64,000 nucleotides of DNA. Origin: Caprimulgus europaeus. Its lineage: Eukaryota; Chordata; Aves; Caprimulgiformes; Caprimulgidae. The stretch covers positions 13,329,834 through 13,393,833 of the forward strand of contig OU015523.1 in the NCBI GenBank assembly GCA_907165065.1. Direction: 5' to 3'. A model generated the notes under the pieces. The model saw only the letters and a list, made by a program, of their open reading frames with translations, ran no database searches and was not told the origin of the DNA. Position numbers and translations under genes: made by a program. Positions 1 to 15,400 of the stretch are shown here, piece by piece (the first letter of the stretch is position 1; every line of letters begins with the position of its first letter).

Positions 1-3000
1 TCATTAAATCTCATATAAACTTATTGTTCTTCTTTTTTTCACCTCTCACTTCTTATTCTGAAATTAACAAGCATTCACATGGAAAGCACACGACCCTCTC
101 TTCATGGAACTGAACTGCAGAAATACCAAAGGTGTATGAAAGACAACATATTTGCATACTTTTGCATGTACTGTGTAATATACCCTGTGCTCCTGCAGTT
201 TCATTCTTCCAAAAAAGGGCACAGGAATGATTGTGGATACAATGAAGCACACATTGCTTTCACCTGCACTATCCCTATTGCTTACCTTCATTAACTGCGT
301 GAGGCTTAATAATGCAACAAGTACAGTTTGTGAATTGTGCACTGTTGACTGGTCCACGACCTCCACTGGAGGGAAAGAACAACTCCAGCTCCTGAAAACA
401 ATGGGAATTTAATATATTTTAGTTTGATCTAGCTGCATACATCAGCTTTTATCATAAGTAACAACGTCTGACATATCTGTAGTCACAGAAGATAAACCTT
501 GATTATAGATTTTTGTGTGCTACAAATACTTTTTCCCGATAATATTCTCTCAAACATCTCTTTCTCTCTCTGGCACCATTGCTACAATCGTAAAAACATA
601 ATTTGGATATTTCTTGCAACACCTCTCTTTTCACTTCTGCAACGCCATCCATTTCCATTCAGAGCATTCAAAATGCTGCTGCCACAATCATTTGGGAGAG
701 GTTCCCAGGTTTCTCAATGATCTGTCTCTTTCCCCAGTAACTTTCCCAAGTCCATTCCCATATATACGTATTTTATCTTCTTTTCATATCATCTTTTCCA
801 CTGTATGAGCAGAAATGCAACTACCATCCATTTCTCAGTATGTTTTCTTTCCATGTACAAACCGACCTCCATCCCATTTGTTTACAACTTTTTCCTTTTG
901 TCTTAAACAACTAAACTTGTCTAAAATTGTTGACTCACTTCTACTGTTTTATTGACCCTATTATTTATTTATTTTTTAAATCTTACCAAATTGACGCTGA
1001 TTAACTCAATTGCTGTGATTTCTGGGATGAATCAAAAGAATCCCTTTGCCTCCAATCACTTCCTTTCTTCCCACCATCACTATTCAGGTATCATACAGCT
1101 GGGGTCTTAGACCATACTGGGGTGAGCTTGACAGCCAAGCTTCTTTCCTCAGTGATATTTTTTCACTGTTTACTGCCAGCTTCACACTTTTTCCATACCA
1201 TTTATTCACCTATGTTACACAATCTGCCAATTAACATCAGTCAGATGCTCAAAACACAGATTCCATTTCAGACCTATTGGCCAAATTCAGTACGATAATT
1301 GATAAACTTCTATTTAAGGGAAATAATAACATCCTGGAAATACTGCTACTGAATCTGATTTTTTCCCTGTGTAACAGTAGCAGTGCTAAAGGCCATCTCC
1401 TAGAATTGTCTCCTTTAATTTACTAGCTCAGTTCAGATGCAATAGACTTTGCTATCTCCCAGTCTTTAGCTCATTGCACTCTGACAATTCCTGTGACCCC
1501 TACTTGAACAATTATACATTGACACTGATGGATCTTTCAATAGTAAGGAAAATGATTTTTGTTTTTCTCCTAGCAAACACACCACATTTTAAGTGGGCAT
1601 ATCTGAGACAAAAGGTTTGTTTCCTACATCCTCCTACTGATAAAATGTTGCCTACTTCCAAGACCTTGTCCTGCTCTGTTAAATAATGTTCACTCTAAAA
1701 GAAGCAGCCAAGAAAAGGCAGAAAAATATTTACTATATTTAACACTTTGTTATATCCATTACAAATCACAAAAGGAAAGTAATTAAACAATGTTGAAGGA
1801 CTAGGATCATGAAATGCCAAACTAGTGGAGTCTTAAAAAGAAAATTCTTCTTCTTTCCTTTTATTCCTGATCTAAAGAAACTCTAAAATTTGGCCTCTAG
1901 AGAGACACCACCTTAGAGTATACCAGAGGCATACTTTTACTTGTCATTTAGTCCCCAACAAGAACAACATAGTTTTCCACTCTAACTGTTCAGTTTACAA
2001 TACATTCATTATATGTGGTTGGGACTTTGGTTTTCCTTCAGAAGAGGTTTTTTTCGTCCCTTTATCTCATATGTCTTTCTTTTCAGCAAAGCTTCTGCAA
2101 GGTGCAGCCCACTAGTTTCCGTGGCAACTGCTATATAGTCATATAATACTGGGCCTACTAAATTAAAATAGGCACAGAGGTATTAAATTCACAATTTTGG
2201 TTGATTTATTGAAGATTGGTATCAGTAACATCACCAAAGATGCACATACCTGCAAAAGTTCAGCAAAATAATCCCACAGTCATAAAAATACTGCAGATGA
2301 ATGGGGGCCTTCAAACAGCATTTCAAAAATAATGAAATGCAAAAAGAACAACAAACTTACATCAAAGCACACACTTAGGCTTTTAATCAAAACTTTATGT
2401 TAATAGATACTCTTCCCTCCACTCTCAGTTCAAAAGCTGGCACAGTTGTCATGGCAGTACACAGGAACAAAGAGAAACTTTCACATATAGCTATTTAACC
2501 AGAACTACAAAGACTTTTCTGATCAAAATTCTCCTTTGTTGGAAAAGATCAATTTCATCCAAACTCTTTCTGACTAGGTAAGGTAGTAAGGTAAACTCTA
2601 TTCTTGCCATCATTTATCAGCATATCTACCCCACAACAACTACACAAATAGTCACCTCAGTTCTGTAGAAAAGCTAGTAATATCCATCACTCAGTTGCAG
2701 GGTCTTTTCTTAGCACTAAGGAAAGACACGCTGCAAACAAAGCAAGAGAGAACCAAGCTCCTCAAAGCCAGACCCACTGTATTACCTCTCAAAACACAAA
2801 GCAATACAAAACAGCCTGTTTTCATAATCATTCATTCTGAACAATAACAGCAGAGGAAAGTAGGCTGCAGGCAGAGGACTAGTGAGGACTGTGGAGAACA
2901 GATAAGCAAAACACAGGAGGGCACAAAAGGATTTAATTTTTTAATCTCTTTCTTTTTATGACCAACATCGGTAGGCTATAGGTAGATTATGCAGATTATG

Positions 3001-3240
3001 CAATTAACTCAATGTTTGTGATGTACAGAAGACACTAAAAATGACCAGGCGTGCTCTTCTGGTCAAAGGTTGTGACAGAGATAACAAGATTTCTGTTTTC
3101 AGACAGTTTATTTTTCCACAAAGAATATCTAAACTGAGTTCTGAACTCAAGTGGGGAAAAAAATGAGGAATTCCTGACCCAGCTGTTACCAGATAAAAGT
3201 GAAAATAAACCTCAGTCAACAAACACAGTCAAAAACTTAC
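1..3240 (-). other. NME7: NME7 intron 6 (partial)
   Basis: This is AT-rich sequence continuing past the left edge of the window. I looked for the next exon, which should start the linker and second NDK domain, and did not find it. No repeat was recognised with confidence. Confidence 0.75.
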
Positions 3241-3448
3241 TTGAGCAGCTGAAGCAAGTGAGTCAGGGCCATGAGCTGCATTTCTTACGCCATCTTGTCC
3301 GAACGTCGCTCGAATGCTGTCTGGTGCATCAGTCTGAGCCACTGCAGGGTTTGCTGGCCCCAGTAATGTTTTCCATTTACAAACTGCATCATCTCCTAAG
3401 ATTTCCATAGCAACAATGGGACCACTTGTTATAAACTGAAGAAGCTCA
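3241..3448 (-). CDS. NME7: NME7 coding exon 6 (first NDK active site, residues 147-216)
   Basis: This 208-nt exon has acceptor TTTGCAG and donor GTAAGT. It encodes ELLQFITSGPIVAMEIL, then WKTLLGPANPAVAQTDAP, then the catalytic motif RNAAHGPDS. The histidine, at residue 206, aligns with the active-site histidine of human NME7. The exon ends on a whole codon (Gln216). Confidence 0.95.
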
Positions 3449-6400
3449 CTGCAAAATGGAAACAGCACATGGTGATCCACACTACAAATTAAACCAACAA
3501 AAACATATGATCCAGTGAAGATGCTCAGAACTCAACTCAACAAGGCCTTGAACAACACGATCTAACTTTCAAGTTGGCTCCGTGCTTTGAGCACGAGGTT
3601 GGACTGGGTCATATGCACACATTCCCTTATAATTATGGTTGTACAAAAAGAACCAGATAATTCAAACTCACTCAAGCTACTGTCTAGGATGTTAGATTTC
3701 AAAAGAATTTTTAAAGCATCAGTACTGGCAACAGTGAAAGAGGCCCTGCCAACCACTTGTCTGACAGGAACAATTCCTAAGCATGTCTCTTTTGGCACAG
3801 CAGGATTTCAGCATCCTCACAGATGCCCCGTGTGTGTTCCCTGCTGACACAAGTTCAACACTGCTGTCAGAATGGGTTGCTCCACTGCCCTGTGAATCTC
3901 TTTTGCCCAGCCAAAATCCAAAGTGGGAGAGAATGGCAAAGAAAGATTTGGAAAGTTTGCAGGGGAAATGGGACTTAACCACAAGTGAATTATCACATCC
4001 TGGCATAAGCAGAAGTCAAGTTATTTTAATGGGATGAATCTGAGTAAGCAGAAGAGATTGTCAGGAGCAGACCTCCTCCTGTCCTGACCACCTCACTTAC
4101 ACAGAAAACAACCACCCAAAACTGGAAGCTGAAACATCCTATTTAAAAACTAAACCAACACCCTAACTACAATTCTATATATTTACAAAACATGCACACC
4201 AACAAGTCTGCCTTTCCCCTGTGTAGCCTGGACAGAACCAACAAAGGAGAAAGTTGACTTAATGCTTTCTGTACTACTTTCTTAAAAAAGAGGTTTATAA
4301 AATTATGATTGTGTATGTGTGTGCTTCTCCAACCACCTTCTTCCTAATGATCACTTATGCAATGATCGGTGCGCAAGAAGAGGAGAGAAATCCTATTAGT
4401 TCTCTGCTAAAAGAATGATATTAAAACTATGAAAAGTTAAACAAAGAAACTACACAGGGATAAACTATTGGAACTCAGGTTCTATTGGTCAGAGACTGCT
4501 TGTTTAGGATACAGTTAGGCTTACACATACATACATCTAAGGAAAAAAATCAATTTCTACCACATTGCTTCCTGTGCAGACTAATCCTGAATATTAAACT
4601 TTTTTTTTTAATTATTTTTTTTAATATGGAAAACATTCTTTTCCAAACAAGTAGAATTGCTATTTTTCCTTACTATTCACTAGCTGTACATTGACTAGTG
4701 AACTTGCAAACTAAACCTGAATTTAAATACAAGTAATACAATGCTAGATATAAATGAGTCAGAGATTTTACATTTCATTGCCTTTAAGGTTCTTGTTCTA
4801 TTTGATTTGGAATGGCTTATAACTATTTGTTTCTAATTTAGAGAAAAATCCTATACAGAAGATGTAGTCAACAGGACTGTAGGATGGGAAACAGGCACAT
4901 CACAGTGAACAAAGGCTACAGTTCTTCAGGTAATTACTGTTAGTGTAGATAGACATCTGTGAAATAACACTACAGGCAAAATTCTTCCATATTTATCAAT
5001 ATATTCAAGCAGGCTTACTCAGCAAATAAAAGGCAATTCTAAATCTTCCTCTGATCTCCAGCACGGTCAGACATCGCCTGAGGTGATGTCTCCATGAAGG
5101 GCTTGAGTTTGAACCCACAACAAATAAGTTGCTGTTGAGCAGGAGAGCAGCTGGCAGATCCTAATCCTTAAGCACTTCATGACAGTACTGAAACCAGGCC
5201 TTTTGACCAAGTCAGTGCAAATCCAGGTTCCAACATGTCTGAAAAACACAAGGCAGAGCTGCACCCTCTTCCTAAATGAGGCAGGCTGTCAAGTTCAGAG
5301 TGAGGAAAGGAAAATTGTTTGTTGGCACTTGCAGGCAAAGCAGAAGCAACAGAATCTTTGGTTCATAAGCATCAATCTGGTCAGCTATGGAAAGACTACG
5401 GTCATGTTAGGTGGAGCATCATGGGAGTTTGAACTTTTGTCCAAGGGTAGTAATGCAGTAAACAACTGTCCCATTCACTATCCTTTCAGTTACTCCTGAT
5501 TTGGGGTACTTGCTACCAAATCAATTCCCACAGCTAAGCGTCCCCCCCTAATTCTCATTACCTGGAAGCTCCACCCTGATCCTGAAGATGTTCCTTCCCT
5601 TGGCTATGAAGTTTCACCTTGCTAGAAGCATTTTTACTTCTGAGCTACTAAAGATATTTGCCTGACATCATCAGGCTGTAAAGAGTGTTATTTAAAACCC
5701 TGGAGAGCTGAAATAAGGACCTGACCCTGGAGGAAGATGAACAAGGCGCATACTTTGCAAAAGGCTCCACTCAACTAAGGCAAGTTCTGATTTTCCCATG
5801 GTTCTGCTGTACCAAATATGGTAAATCAATCCTGGGCATTCAACAAATAAGCTTAATACATGTTGAGCTAAAATTGATATACCTACGTATAAAAAGGTTT
5901 TGATTGATGGTCTACGTAGAAATCGGCTGCTTCTTTTCTGGAAGAGTAAATTAAAGACGTAGATATAGATGTATAGATACGTACACACACAAATATATAT
6001 ACACATATACATACACAAACCCTCCTGAAAACCACAAACTATCATTCATCAACATGTTTCTACAGGTAATGTCATGCCAAGCTGGACAGCTTGTGGGGTG
6101 ATCAAGCCCAATACAGAAACTACATTTAACATTCTGTCGCATTTTGTGTGGCTACAGGTGTAGCTTATAGCTGGCTCCTCCTTATGCTCCTGCTCTGGGA
6201 AGGAAGTAATTATTGAAGCCCGTAGCACAGACTTTCAGGGTCACTGATGTTCCCCATATACTCAGGTTGAGAAATAAATGCAGCAGAGCCACCTTCTTGC
6301 CAAGCCATTTGCTGTTATGTTGTTTTCATCTTTCATCTCAGTTTGAGCATGCAGGCTGGTTAATGAAGTTTGGGTTTAAAGCATAAATAAACAATTTACC

Positions 6401-9400
6401 TGCTTCACTGGAAATTACTTCTTTATCAAGGCTAGTGCTTGATTACATTGGTGCACAACAGAACATTACTTAACCTGGTTTCTATTCAGTATCATCAAAT
6501 GTTGAAAGTCACAAAGGCAGCACAAAGCCCTCCAGATTAAAACTTGCTTTCTCCCACACTTGCCCAGTTGAAAACTCAATGTGGTCTTGCACTTTCCCTC
6601 GGGAAGCACAGCAGTTACTACATGCTGCTTTCTCCCAAAGCTATGGGGTTTGTGTAATGAGGGCTCCTTACATTGCCAGGCAAATAAAGGCCACCACCAG
6701 GCACACACAGTATGTCTGTGCCACAGCAGCTACTTCGCCTTTACTCAGGTACTGGAAGCACAAAGATCCCCTTTTCAGACAGCTCCCCAAGCTCTGCGTT
6801 CCACAGCCACGCTGCTAGCAGCACTGGGCTCAGCTACCCAACTGTGCACGTTTTAGGGGCCATGGTGCAGACCCACCAGTGGGCACACCATTCTGTGACT
6901 TTTCACTTCACCACCCCTGGCAGCTAGCCAACCTACTCTCTTTCTTGCTTTTTTCTCCACCTGCTTCTCATGTTTAGCTCTTGCTTACTGCACTGCTTTT
7001 TTTGCATGGCAACAGCTAGAAAAATTCATGGGGGTTTTCAAGTCTGGCCCCGTCATTTTGCAGCTTCAAAATTCCAGTTCAGAAGTGCAGGCTTGGTCTT
7101 GGCTTGCTCCAAATCCTGGTGTGTACTTCTTTCTGAAGCTTGAATTTGTGAAGGACAAGCTCTTCAGGAGCACTGACAGGTGAAGGCAAGCAATATTGTT
7201 CACCCCTAGTCTGCATGATCAAAGCAGAGCAAGGAGACTGAAAGATTCCCACATGGAAAATTGTTTTTACAGACAGAAATGGTCTTCTACTCTTTCTGGT
7301 CTCCACGATTTTGCTCACTTTGAGCAGCCCTCTTTCCTAAAAGAAATTACCTGCATGTTTTTCAAATAACACGTTCCAAGCCTGAACAAAGGCATGGTTC
7401 TGCCATCTGCAATGCAACTTTTCACATCTCTCTCTCATTTGCAGTCCAGACTTAAGACAAATATTGCCAAAGGAAAGAAATAACCTCAAGCAGAACCTAA
7501 GAAGAATTTAATTTTCCTAAGCCTGACAAATATTTGAGCAGCCACAGCTTTCTCCAGCTTTTTTATCAAAATGACCACCTGCTCATCAGAAATGAATAAT
7601 TCCTGTTTTGTTGCTTTCAGATGAGTGTTAAGAATGAGCCATTCAAATTGAAAAGATTTTAATTGACCATGCAGGTAATATGCTTTGCTTTAATTTCATA
7701 ACTAAGGCAGAAACATGATTTAAAAATTATGCTAGTCACAGGAGCTCTCCCAACCTCAAGATTCAAACCTGTACTCTACAAACAGCCTAAAGTTTCTGCT
7801 TACAATTCACTATTTCACCAGGAAATCCTCTTCTGAAACTAATTAACTAAATAATTTTGGAAAGCAAATATGAAAAAGGTCTGCAGACAGATTAAGTATT
7901 GCAATTTCAGAATGCAAAGAAATATTGGAGGGGTTTATTTCTGAAACAAACTGAGCTCTACCACTCAGTTAAGAATTCCCATTGCAATAAATATAAAACT
8001 GCAGTTGTGCTGTGTAACTTAGCTCCTTTTTCACTTCATGTCTCTCATTAGTTCTCTGCTTTAAAGAATGGAAAACAGTGTTCATGTGGGTATAATAGAC
8101 TGAACTGACATATGATTCAATGAAGAGACTAGGGAGCTGACCTACCAAAGCAGGTGCCTGCCCTTACTTTCATATCTTGGCTACAATTTTTACAGAAGGC
8201 ATGAATCTACTTAACAGTGATTGCCAGATAAATGTCAGTATCAATCCCTTTAAAGAAAGCAGGAGAGGGTGATGCTAGTTTGAACAAGCGTGCCTGCAGA
8301 GATCTAAGGGGAGAAGACTTTGGCAAAGCCATAGCTCTATCATTTTAAAATGGCACAGTCCCAAGAAACAGAATATAAGTATGCAGAGAAACCACAAATA
8401 CTCAAGACATTATTTTAAATATATCCAGTATCACAGCCCAATCTTGTGCTTATTAATAATTATTTCCAATTATACAAGACAAGCAGAAATTTTTATATAG
8501 CAATAGGCAATAAAAGTTCAAGTCTCAAAGTTTCTTCCCTTCAGTGTGAGTCAACTCTAAAGCACATGAGTTGGCTCAACAGTTCTTCAAGTTCTCAGGC
8601 AGACACTGAAATAAAGAACCACCCAACACAACACTTCAGGACCAAATCTCTCAGACTGTAGAAAAGCAAGCCAAAAAAAGCTGGCTTGAAAGATGCTGTG
8701 AATTGTAAATCAGCATTAGAAACCTGATTGAACTTACGAACTGGAGTTGTTTGATGGAGGATGTGGGACCAGTATCATCAAACACTGCAGCAGGTGAATG
8801 CAGAAACAAGAGGAGGAAGTCACATAGTTGTTTTATCAGCACTTCAGAAAACCAAAGACTTTTTGAGGTAGGGGAAAATCGTTCCCAACCTCACACAGAA
8901 ACCATAAGAACACATTAAAATGGTATTATGTAAGACAGATAGCTTTTCTTTTCAAAGACATGTTGTATATGAACAGGTTTGGCAAAGCAGCAACAGAGAA
9001 ATAGTGCTCTGTTGAAAAGACTTTGGGGAAGTCTTCTAGGGTAAATTAATTATGTTTGCTTTCCTCTGCAGCACGTCTTTTTTGAAATCTTGTGGCTCAA
9101 TGAGGTAAGTGGAGAACAGGTTGAGGGGGATTAGGAAGATGCACAAGTAAAATCTGTCCAACCCTGCAACAACATCAGAAGATCATTTGCTTTGCCTGGG
9201 ACTTCCAGTCATTAACAACCAACCAAGTTTGGGTTCTGAGAGCACAAGTTAAGATAATGGATTCACTGAGAGTGAACAAACCAACTATTTTAAAGACAAT
9301 GCCGTTATAATCAGCAGCGTGGCTTGATCAGGAAGCCATGAGGTGAGGACATACAGGCACGTCAGTAGTAAATGCTGCTGAGTTGCTAAAGCTATGGTAG

Positions 9401-12400
9401 TCACCTTGGATTCATACAAAGACATTAGATATTTAATCATCCATACTCATTTGCACAGGACTTTTTAATACTTAGCTTAATTCTCTTTTAGAAACCTACA
9501 TGATTATGAAACAGATGAGTCTTCCCTCTATTACTCACTGGGATTTGATGTGTGGAACAACACAGCACAGCTTCAGAGAATGTTCTTAACGGCAAAAATA
9601 ATATTTAGATACGATAGAACTAATCTTAAAAAAATCCTTACCTTGAAAGCACCATCATTTTGGCCTTAGTTATTGTAAATCCTGCATTAATAATGATATC
9701 AATTAATTCTCCAATCTTGGGCATTGCATCAGGTTTAATCAAAGCCAGTGTTCTGGAGGGGAAAAAAAAAAAGTACAGAGAAACAGCCAACACTACTTTA
9801 CTTAGAGCATTTGGTGTGCATGTTGAGTTTATATTCAGATAAAAAACCATCACATCAAAGTGAGAAATTCTGCCACAGTCAAACATCCTAGTCCCAGTAT
9901 CTCATCAATTTACACACTGTTCTTGAATGCCTGCACAAGACATTATACTGATAAGAATGAGCTTTGCACATTACAATTTCCTCAGCTTTCTAACCTAAGT
10001 CAGTCCACAGTGTTCCACTAGCAGTCATTATTTACTGACTTCTCCCTTCATTCTCAGAGCAAACAATGACCACATCTTCCTTAGCTAGTGTACACCTCTA
10101 TAGCTCCTCACTCACCACTCTGGGTTAGAACACAACTGATTTGTTCATGTCTCCCTACACTTGCTCAGCTCCCTTTTTTCCTGATGTTAATCAATATATA
10201 AATGAAGCTGCTAAAATTCCCTATTTAAAAATACTACTTAAAGATGTGTCTCTGCCATACAACTCAAAGTGAAATGATTGTTTTATTATTACTTTTAAAA
10301 TATTTGGAGGCCTCAGTGAGAAGAAGGTCCTATTGTGCTTGGTACAGTACCAACACTTCATGGTATACAATCTGCATGCCAAATAGTTGACACTGTTAAT
10401 AGACACAATAAAACGTTGGCAGAAGAGGCATTACGTCTGTTAAATGACTGACAGCTATATTCTAAGGAAGGCCAGTCCAAAAATCTCTGCGCTCTCCCCC
10501 ACATCTTTGTTTCCAAGTACATCCTGTCTTCTTGATAATTATCTTTTTATACTGTACATCCCAAGGCCAGGACTGTTTTATTACCACGCTTTGCATAGCA
10601 TCAAGAACACCGTCAGCACTAAACATACTATTAATCAAAAATAACAAGCACAAAAAGAAGGTCTTTAAAATGGCATTTTCTATTTGCATTCATCTTGTGG
10701 TGAGTCAGCTTCAAATGTGCTCAGCTTACAAATCAACAGATTTATTCAACCCTGTATCTCAGAATCTCCATGTTTCTGACAATCCTAAAGAGCTCTTTCC
10801 ATCTATTACACTGTTTCCAATAATGAAGGCTACCCAAGATAGATTTTTTTATTGCAGTACTTCCCTAAATGAAAGGCAAATAATTGCAAATTTCTCCTTT
10901 TACATACCAGCATAGCATGGAAAGCAGCATTTACATTAGCAGCAATATATTCTAGCCAGGGCAAATACGCTGAGGTTACAGGAGATGGATGAGCTTCCAC
11001 TACATTTACTTTGAACTTAAAGTGACCCCAGACTGAGAGATGCTTTGGGAATAGGCAGACTATGTATTTCACAGCAAGTCTGAAGGAAGGGAGGTGTTAG
11101 GACCAGGAAATGTAGAGAGAAAGATTTGAATGTATGTGACATTTCATCTGAAACTAAGGGAGAGACATAGATGACGTTCAGAGCTCAGAAACAGAGATTT
11201 CCTCAAGCATCAGGAAGCTCATATACACAGACCAGCTTATGTCTACACCTGTCAGGAAATAGAACACAAAAAGACTGATGAACTAAGGGTGTAGCCACAA
11301 ACTGCATTAAAGTAGTCAACCAAGCCCATGCTTCAGTCCACTGTGATGCAAACTGAAGTTTTTTTTTCAGAATAGGAAAGGCTGACCTCTGGCCAACATT
11401 CAGCACAGCATACTCCACACAGCCTATGGCCCCTAGCCTGTTCCCCCCTTCTGCAAGGATTTCACAGCTCCACCTCATTTTGTGGCATTATTTATCGCAT
11501 GACAAGGTGCAAGGAGGCACATGAGGGGGAGCAGCTGCATGCTGGACTGATGACATATACCCAGTCACACAAACCCTGACCTGCACCGTGGCGTAAGAGG
11601 TTCTCAGTGTTGTTTACCATGAACAGTAAGGAATGAGAACTCCAGTGCTGTCTGCATTTCCTTGAAAAATATTTTTTGAACCTATGTTATTAAGCAGGCT
11701 ATTTGAGACAGACTGCTAATGCGAGAAATAAATTGTCTTTTACATTTCTCATTTCAAGCTTTCTAGTAAAACTGTAATTTCTGCCAATATGTAATGAAAT
11801 ATTACATTATAAAGCAATTTCCCTAGAAGACATTAATACAAACTGCAATGAGCAACTCTTTTCTCTAATGCTGATATATAAACTTTAACATTTCAGTGTG
11901 AGCTTCCCAGAGATACGACGGATAAGAAAAGTATAACTCAGGATGCTGAAGACTATTTCTGAGATTGGGTTTTGATTCATAAGCCCTATTTTTAGTTTTA
12001 ATTGGGAATATGTTTCTCGTGGTTTGACATGATGTAGTCTGCAAAGTACATTTTGAAACAGTTTTATGTCTAGGAACAAAGGAGAAAGAATGGAAATTAA
12101 GCTCATTTGCTTACATTTTCAGAGGGACTGTACAACATTACTCCAATGAGTACTGAAACAACAGACGACAGGAACTGATCAAAGAAACGGTGCACAATGC
12201 ATGCTGTGTCTGTGCTTGTGAGATCTACTGATCTCTAATAACAGACTGTAGCTTATGTCTCATAGGGGAAGAAACATCAATTATGTCAATGACCAGAAGC
12301 ATAAGAAAAACCTATCCAATCAAAAAAGAATTCAAATCTTTCTGGTTGAGACATAAGCTTTCTAGCACCATTTTCAAAACCAGTGATGTTAACTGACTCT

Positions 12401-15400
12401 AAGTATAGTCTGCTTAGACAGGAGACACTGCAGACAAATGTTTACCTCAGGCTACAACCACCCAGGATCACCAGTGAAAGATTATAGAAGCAGAAACCCC
12501 TGTCCCATGCTCGTGACTCCTTAAGTGGTACACTGTTAAGTAAGCACATGCTTACTTACCCCTTTTAGTCACTGTTTGTGACAATTTCCTTATGATGCAC
12601 TGGGAGGGGAGCAGGCAAGAAGAACACTCAAATATGGCTCTATTTAAAAATTGACCCAAGACAGAAGAAAAGTAGATGTAGAAATTGAAACTCCTTAGAA
12701 CTGTCTTAATAATTTTAGCCTAATCTTAGAAAGGGCCTGTGCAAATCTAGCTGCTTTTTACACATCTGGTTTTTATCTCATGTACTTAGAGTCACATTCA
12801 CTTGTTTTACTGACAAAAGCAAAGGTCCCTAATTCAAAATGTTCAAGATCTTTGATATACATTCCTCTGTCTCCCTCAAAGGCCTTTACTGAGCCTGTCT
12901 GCATACATGTTCACTGAACAAAGAACGTATTTCCAAAGGTGAACTAAACTGCTGACAGTCCTGTAGAGCACAAAAGCAAGAAAAAGATGGGAAAACATTT
13001 GTTTCATACAATATCCTTAAAACTATTAATAGAATTCCAACTACAGATTATTTTAGGAATTATCATGTATTGCAGAAATCTTACTATATCTATTTTACTA
13101 ATAACTGCTGTAAAACCTGCTAGGGCTAGGCCAGAAAGACATCTTATATGCAACTGGTTTGCCCAAGGACTCTCTTAATATGATCTTGTTTACCCAGTGA
13201 AAGCTTCTGTGAAGAAACTGGCTTTTGAGGATCCCTTGCCTGTTTAAGACACCTTTCACTGTGTTCCCTTGGGCTATTCTGAATATGTAACACCACTTGC
13301 ATATCTACGTTATCTTTCAGCCAACATTCCTAAAATGTTTTCCAAACAGCTGACATGTCATAAATTCCCTTCCTTCCTTTTGTAGAGCAGTACAAAAACT
13401 CACCCCCTCCCAGGACCACTTCATTGACACAACTATAGTGTTGCTGTATAGATGGTAACTTCCCTTACAAGAAGAAAACATCATTTTATCACCAGCTTCC
13501 TTTTCTTGGTATAACTGCATCAGCACCAGGGCTTATGCTGGTTTAGGCAGAGAAGGAAATACACAACTATAAAAAGTTACAATTGATATAAAAATCATAA
13601 ACAAGACAGATGTAATCTACCCAAGTCTCCACTGAGGACCAGAGAGAGCAGCCATATCTACAGAAGCTGTCCTCTGGTGTTCTCCACCTCCTTTGCTACC
13701 CTTCTACCATTCCCAGCCCAAGCATGGAGAAAAAGTTCCAGGAGAACTCCTTCTGGAAAGATACTATTCATTTCCAAGGCAATGTTTTTGTGAGGTTAAG
13801 ACAAAGATGTGTGTTAAAACCTGCAGTTCTTCCTGTATGTCTGGTTATGTACAATTCTCCAAAAAGAGTTCAAAATAAGCCCAGTTAGCAGGAGAGAGAA
13901 AGCAAGTAGGCAGATAGGGCTCACTAGTACATCACACCTAAGAAAACACATCTCTGCCCTTTTTAGAAAAGGCTAAAGCAAATTATCAAAATTCATTAAT
14001 TTGCAAATTCAGGTTATTACCTGCACTGCAGTCTAATATTTAAATTCCTTGTAAATTAAGCTTATTTTCATTTTATTAAGTCTCTCCTGATATTTTTGTT
14101 CTTGCATGGGCTTCTAAAGTGTTTTCCAAAGCAAGTCTTTCAACCAAAAAGAAATGATGATTCTTATCTTCATCCATTATAAATGAAACTTGTCTTAACA
14201 AAAAAGGCTATAGGTTTTATAGACATTCTTTTCTGTGAGGATGGTCAGACACTGGCACAGGTTGCCCAGAGAAGCTGTGGGTGCCGCCTCCTTGGAAGTT
14301 TTCAAGGCCAGGCTGGATGAGGCTTTGAGCAACCTGGTCTAGTGGAAGGTGTCCCTGCTGATGGCAGAGCGGTTGGAACTACATGGTCTTTAAGGTCCCT
14401 TCCAAGCCAAACTGTTCTGATTCTCACTCTACACTTCCTGGCCTCATGCATACAGAGTTTAGGAGATGCTGAAAAAATTCTCAGAAAAAATTCCCTATAG
14501 TGGGGAAAAAAACAATGGAGATGGGAATGAGCCTCTCTGACTTCTGTTCCTACTGTTTGCAGTTACTACTACTAACACAGAGTACCTGGGCACTAGGCTT
14601 CTGCCCAGACCCCAGAGAGAAAAGTGCTAGTTTGCAAGATTTTGAGCCCAGCACACATCAGGGTTACCATAACAATTCTGTCCCAAGAGAATCCACACAT
14701 CACAAGAATCCTACTGCTGCCTGCCCTGGGGGGAGTAACAAAGCTGAACAGGACTCCCTATATTCCTCCTCCCCCACTTCTCTCCCACAGGACCCAGAGG
14801 AGGCAGCAGTTAACATCATGGGGAAGTTGGCCTTGAAGATCTATCATGTAACAACGGCAATCATGGGTTTGCCCACAAGCAGGGGTCACTTTGCTTCTCT
14901 CCAGCTATCAGTATGCCAGATCACATCAAACTGCATGCAGACTTGTAGTTATCTCCTCCGCTCCCCATAGCAGAGAAAACTTATCTCATTTCCAGCAAAG
15001 AACAACTCCTTTGAAACCCCAGCCACAAAGGAAGATTTAAAAACAACATGCTTTCTTACCTCTCTTTGCGGCTCCCCAGCTTGCGGGCTGTGTATTGATC
15101 CCCATAGTCCACCAAGGACAGGTGACGGGAAAAGACAGTAATTTTGTTGCCCACAAATAAATCCTCAAGGTGTAAGCTCTCGTACTTCGTGCGCTTCAGA
15201 AAGATGCGACGGTTCTTCACGTCATACTGCAGAAAGCAGGAGATTAAAATCTACCATAGCAAGAGATTTAAGCTATGGGCAAAATCAACATAATTTTTAT
15301 TCTACCTTCAGAAATTTCCATAGTACTGTGGGACTGAATCTTATCACTATATTGATTTCATTCCTAAACCTTTGAACTTGCAGGTATGGTAGAAGACTAA

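Noticed and set aside
7079-7318. Minus-strand frame with a RRPF segment, considered as NME7 exon 5
   Set aside because: Flanking residues do not match and no splice pair keeps the frame. The 5887-5937 exon fits fully.
8738-8784. Cryptic 47-nt exon on the minus strand with good CTGCAG acceptor and GTAAGT donor
   Set aside because: It lies in NME7 intron 4 but its length would break the frame, and its translation does not match NME7. The real exon 5 is at 5887-5937.
10532-10915. Open frame of 127 codons
   Set aside because: It is in AT-rich intron with no family match or splice support.
14500-14970. Open frame of 156 codons with a hydrophobic start
   Set aside because: It is in NME7 intron 3 with no splice or family support. 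The hydrophobic stretch looks like chance.
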